This document shows, one piece after another, positions 61,387-64,000 of a DNA stretch of 64,000 bases (its first letter is position 1; each line of letters opens with the position of its first letter). Made by a program: the position numbers and the translations under genes. The stretch is from positions 1 through 64,000 of the forward strand of contig CAMBMM010000003.1 in the NCBI GenBank assembly GCA_945868825.1, in the 5' to 3' direction. The notes beneath the pieces are model-generated. The model searched no databases, was not told the origin of the DNA, and saw only the letters and a program-made list of their open reading frames with translations. The DNA is from Sphingobacterium thalpophilum. Lineage in GTDB: Bacteria > Bacteroidota > Bacteroidia > Sphingobacteriales > Sphingobacteriaceae.

Positions 61387-63036
61387 TTATTTTTTGCTTG
61401 TTTTAAATTGAGGCTTGCCACTCTTGCTGCTTACTTCGGGTGAACCCACTAAAGTCATGGCGCAACGGAAACCAATTTCGGCACTAGCCTCGTCTTCTTG
61501 CATAAATCTCCGAGTAGCTGGGTTTAACCAGTAGGCTCTATCGTTCCAAGAACCCCCTTTGTATACTCTTGATTTTTCGTTTACTAAGCTACTTACGCCA
61601 TACAATTCTTCGGCATTATCGTCTACGCCCATTTGGTCTACTGAGCGTTTGTCTGATGTGAATTTATTAAATCCTGTATCAGATTTAAATGTAATTAAAC
61701 CCTTTTTGACCGAGTCTACTTGTGACCACTTCAGTTTTTTATCCGATTTAGCATTTGTATAAACAGCTCTCCCATAGGAATCTTTTTTATACACAGAAGC
61801 AGATCCATTTCTTAACTCTTTATCTACATATACGTTCCCACGATAAGGGTTAAATTCTTCAAATTCTTCAAAAGAAAGTTTACGGTACACATCGGCAGTC
61901 CACTCGTTTACATTTCCGGCCATATTATATAAGCCAAAATCGTTTGCTTGAAAAGAGCGTACTGGAGCAGTAATGTCTGCTTTATCATTTAACCAACCAC
62001 CAGTACCCATATTATCACCAGCACCACGTTTAAAGTTGGCCATAATTAGGCCTTGGGTTTTCTTTTTGGCAGAACGTACGCCCATGCCATTCCAAGGATA
62101 AATCTTTCCATCCTCAATATTTTCGTAGGAAGTGTTACCTGCTAAGGCCAAAGCAGCATATTCCCACTCTGCCTCTGTAGGTAAACGGTAAGGCTCTTTT
62201 AAAATACCATCCTCTAAACGTACCGGCCGGGTAACGCCACCCTTAGCAGGGACAGTACCGGTTGTTGGAGCAGCAGCGGTAGCATTCGGGTTTAAATCTT
62301 TTTTCATTTTCTTACCATCAATACCTTGACCGCGGTATTGGCCATTGAGGTAGATATCGGTATTAAATGGTTTTGTGGTATCGGGCACGCTAGTGGTAAC
62401 GACGCCGGCAGCTCCTTTGCTTGGAGCTCCTTTGTACGCAGCTAAGTAGCCGCCCTTACGTAAAAGGTCTTCATTTACTCTATCGGAACGCCAGATGCAA
62501 TAATCGCGTGCTTGTTCCCAGGTAACCCCAACTACAGGATAATCTTGGTAAGCCGGGTGGCGTAAGTAATTGTTTACCCATGGTTCATTGTATGATAAAG
62601 GTCTTCTCCAAACCAAAGTGTCGGGAAGTGAATTGTAATAGTATTCAGAATCGTCTTTAAAATTGCGTTTGATCCAGTATAGGTATTCTAACCAATCTAC
62701 ATTAGAAACTTCGGTTTCATCCATATAAAAAGAAGCTACCGTTACGCGACGCTTGGTATTATCGTTTTCGTAAACTAAATCTTGATTTGAGCTGCCTCCC
62801 ATCACAAAAGTCCCACCTTCAACAGCAATTAAACCGGGGCCGGGGCCTCTTTTTACCTTGCCGGTAACTTGAAAACCGCCATTGTATTTATTGTTGTAGG
62901 CCATTCCTGTTTTAGAAGATACCCCACTTTTTGTGCTTTTGTTACACGATACAAGCGTAATACTTAATAGTAATACGCCTAAAATAGAACCGAGTTTTAG
63001 TGCTTTTCTTTTCATTTTTGGTGGCTTGCTAAGCAT
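61387..63036 (-). CDS. gldJ: Gliding-motility / type IX secretion lipoprotein GldJ
   Basis: SUMF1/FGE-sulfatase-fold lipoprotein of the GldJ type, needed for gliding and stability of type IX secretion components. The lipobox SITLVSC follows a hydrophobic signal. The Met at 63015 (MKRKALKLGSILGVLLLS) gives a cleaner signal peptide than the Met at 63036. After the Cys comes TGMAYNNKYNGGFQVTGKVK, typical of GldJ, then FGE blocks EGGTFVMGG, ASFYMDETEVSNVDWLEYLY, YRLPTEAEWEYAALA, NVNEWTADVYRKL and VYKGGSWNDRAYWLNPATRR. FGE-fold catalytic Cys pairs are not apparent, so structural. An Ala/Thr/Pro-rich loop (about residues 250-268) is an insert. It is divergent from porV. GldK is the main alternative; the N-terminal motif favours GldJ. 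Confidence 0.85.
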   Translation of the reverse strand: MLSKPPKMKRKALKLGSILGVLLLSITLVSCNKSTKSGVSSKTGMAYNNKYNGGFQVTGKVKRGPGPGLIAVEGGTFVMGGSSNQDLVYENDNTKRRVTVASFYMDETEVSNVDWLEYLYWIKRNFKDDSEYYYNSLPDTLVWRRPLSYNEPWVNNYLRHPAYQDYPVVGVTWEQARDYCIWRSDRVNEDLLRKGGYLAAYKGAPSKGAAGVVTTSVPDTTKPFNTDIYLNGQYRGQGIDGKKMKKDLNPNATAAAPTTGTVPAKGGVTRPVRLEDGILKEPYRLPTEAEWEYAALALAGNTSYENIEDGKIYPWNGMGVRSAKKKTQGLIMANFKRGAGDNMGTGGWLNDKADITAPVRSFQANDFGLYNMAGNVNEWTADVYRKLSFEEFEEFNPYRGNVYVDKELRNGSASVYKKDSYGRAVYTNAKSDKKLKWSQVDSVKKGLITFKSDTGFNKFTSDKRSVDQMGVDDNAEELYGVSSLVNEKSRVYKGGSWNDRAYWLNPATRRFMQEDEASAEIGFRCAMTLVGSPEVSSKSGKPQFKTSKK

Positions 63037-63198
63037 TGATAGTGCTAAAATAGGTTATTTACGCTAAAACACCAAAACGGCTCGATGTTTATTAAGTCCC
63101 ATTTTGTCAAGTATTTTTTTTCCGCAATCAAAACTCAATTGTTTCTATATTCGTATATTGTATACATTAGAAACAAATTGAAACTAATTCTTCACACG

Positions 63199-64000
63199 AT
63201 GCGTTGCTCTTTATACTTCTTTTTAGGTATGGGTTTAAGTTTACATGTAAGTGCCCAAGGCATTGGACCCGGTACCTTAGCCGATGGGAAAAAGCCTAAT
63301 AGCATACAAACAGCCATGTCTTTTTTACTGATTACACCCGATGCGAAAGCAGGAGCAATGGGCGATGCTGGCGTAGCTACTGCTCCCGACTTGTATTCCA
63401 TGCATTGGAATCCGGCTAAATTGTCTTTTTTAGAAGGCGCTTCCGGCGGTTCACTTTCTTATTCTCCATGGCTAAAAAATCTGGTTCCCGATATAAATTT
63501 TGCTTATTTAACTTATTATAAAAAATTAGCCGATCAAGGAGTGTTAGCGGGCTCCATCCGCTATTTTTCTTTGGGCGATATTCAACTTACTGATATTAAT
63601 CAGATTGACTTGGGTACGTATAGTCCCAACGAATTCGCTATTGATGCTGCATATTCCAGAAAATTTGGTGAAACCTTTTCACTTGGTACGGCTATCAGAT
63701 ATGCTCGATCAAGCTTAAGTAATGGCCAGTTTTCTGCTAGCGATGTGTTACGTCCAGCTTCAGCCTTTGCTGCAGATATTTCTGCATATGGCACCAATCC
63801 TACTACCATGTTTGGTAAAGAAGCACAACTAAGCTGGGGCATTAATATTTCTAACATTGGCACTAAAGTAAGTTATGCAGAAGGCGGCTCAAAGTATTTT
63901 TTACCTACCAATTTGCGTTTAGGCGTTGCAACCAGTTTGGCAATGAATGATTTTGATAAACTAACTTTTACGCTAGATTTAAATAAATTATTGGTACCTA
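63199..64000 (+). CDS. porV: Type IX secretion outer-membrane protein PorV, C-terminus cut by window edge
   Basis: Outer-membrane beta-barrel of the FadL fold that shuttles type IX cargo from the translocon to the sortase PorU. The frame opens at ATG 63199 and runs off the window after 267 codons (the full family is ~380-400). A signal peptide (RCSLYFFLGMGLSLHVSAQG) is followed by SFLLITPDAKAGAMGDAGVA and DLYSMHWNPAKLSFLEG, the PorV hallmark, then amphipathic beta strands. No porU gene is visible on its upstream side. Together with gldJ it indicates a working type IX system in this organism. Confidence 0.92.
   Translation, partial: MRCSLYFFLGMGLSLHVSAQGIGPGTLADGKKPNSIQTAMSFLLITPDAKAGAMGDAGVATAPDLYSMHWNPAKLSFLEGASGGSLSYSPWLKNLVPDINFAYLTYYKKLADQGVLAGSIRYFSLGDIQLTDINQIDLGTYSPNEFAIDAAYSRKFGETFSLGTAIRYARSSLSNGQFSASDVLRPASAFAADISAYGTNPTTMFGKEAQLSWGINISNIGTKVSYAEGGSKYFLPTNLRLGVATSLAMNDFDKLTFTLDLNKLLVP

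Noticed and set aside
1-64000. CRISPR array, insertion sequence, prophage or genomic island
   Set aside because: No spaced direct repeats, transposase or integrase motifs, phage structural genes or target-site duplications were seen; gene content is housekeeping throughout.

Overview
The window is an ordinary-looking chromosomal stretch from a member of the Bacteroidota. Evidence for this is a PorV-type type IX secretion protein and a GldJ gliding lipoprotein at the right edge, an ExbB-ExbD-ExbD-TonB cluster, a single-subunit b-type SdhC with SdhA and SdhB, a short NuoG, the near absence of Shine-Dalgarno sequences, and AT-rich promoters of the TAnnTTTG type. Gene order and protein style resemble Sphingobacteriales-like or Chitinophagales-like genomes, but the family cannot be fixed from sequence reading alone. 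There are no insertion sequences, prophage genes, CRISPR arrays or rRNA genes, and coding density is very high.

Layout. Positions 1-5.4 kb (+) carry fabF (cut by the left edge), rnc, plsC, yicC, gmk, nadD and a miaE-like gene: lipid synthesis, RNA processing, GMP and NAD supply and tRNA modification. 5.4-7.3 kb (-) holds an RsmI-like methyltransferase and an aminotransferase. 7.6-11.9 kb (+) has a large UvrD-type helicase fused to a RecB-like nuclease, then an isolated pyruvate dehydrogenase E1 beta gene. 11.9-17.1 kb (-) has an Lrp/AsnC regulator and two secreted amidohydrolase-family proteins; between them on the + strand lies a promoter-hairpins-terminator unit that looks like a stand-alone small RNA with a tRNA-like fold. 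17.2-19.9 kb (+) has a small membrane protein, hflX, rbfA and a hemolysin III protein. 19.9-23.7 kb (-) has a SNF2 helicase and dapF. 23.8-29.1 kb (+) has an HtrA protease and sdhCAB. 29.1-34.2 kb has a small TonB-plug-like protein, an MBL/beta-CASP hydrolase, two M28 peptidases and a tiny membrane protein. 34.3-38.7 kb has metK (-), a lipid kinase, a SUI1 factor and ATP-type pckA.

38.9-44.7 kb (+) is the energy-transduction cluster exbB-exbD-exbD-tonB followed by a small membrane protein, a PstS-like lipoprotein and a TPR protein. 44.8-57.5 kb (+) is a complete 14-gene nuoA-N complex I operon, with separate nuoC and nuoD and a nuoG containing only the iron-sulfur region. 57.5-61.3 kb (+) has a DedA protein, inorganic pyrophosphatase, a CorC/HlyC-type transporter, rsmE and a biotinyl carrier protein. 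61.4-64 kb has gldJ (-) and, divergently, porV (+, cut by the right edge).

Many of the genes concern respiration (Sdh, Nuo), using the proton gradient for outer-membrane transport (ExbBD/TonB), and envelope protein export and gliding (GldJ, PorV). The observation most worth follow-up is the apparent small RNA at about 12519-12678. Others are secreted amidohydrolase modules that have lost their metal-binding histidines, a free-standing TonB-plug-like protein, and a terminator hairpin embedded in the coding sequence of the gene after tonB.
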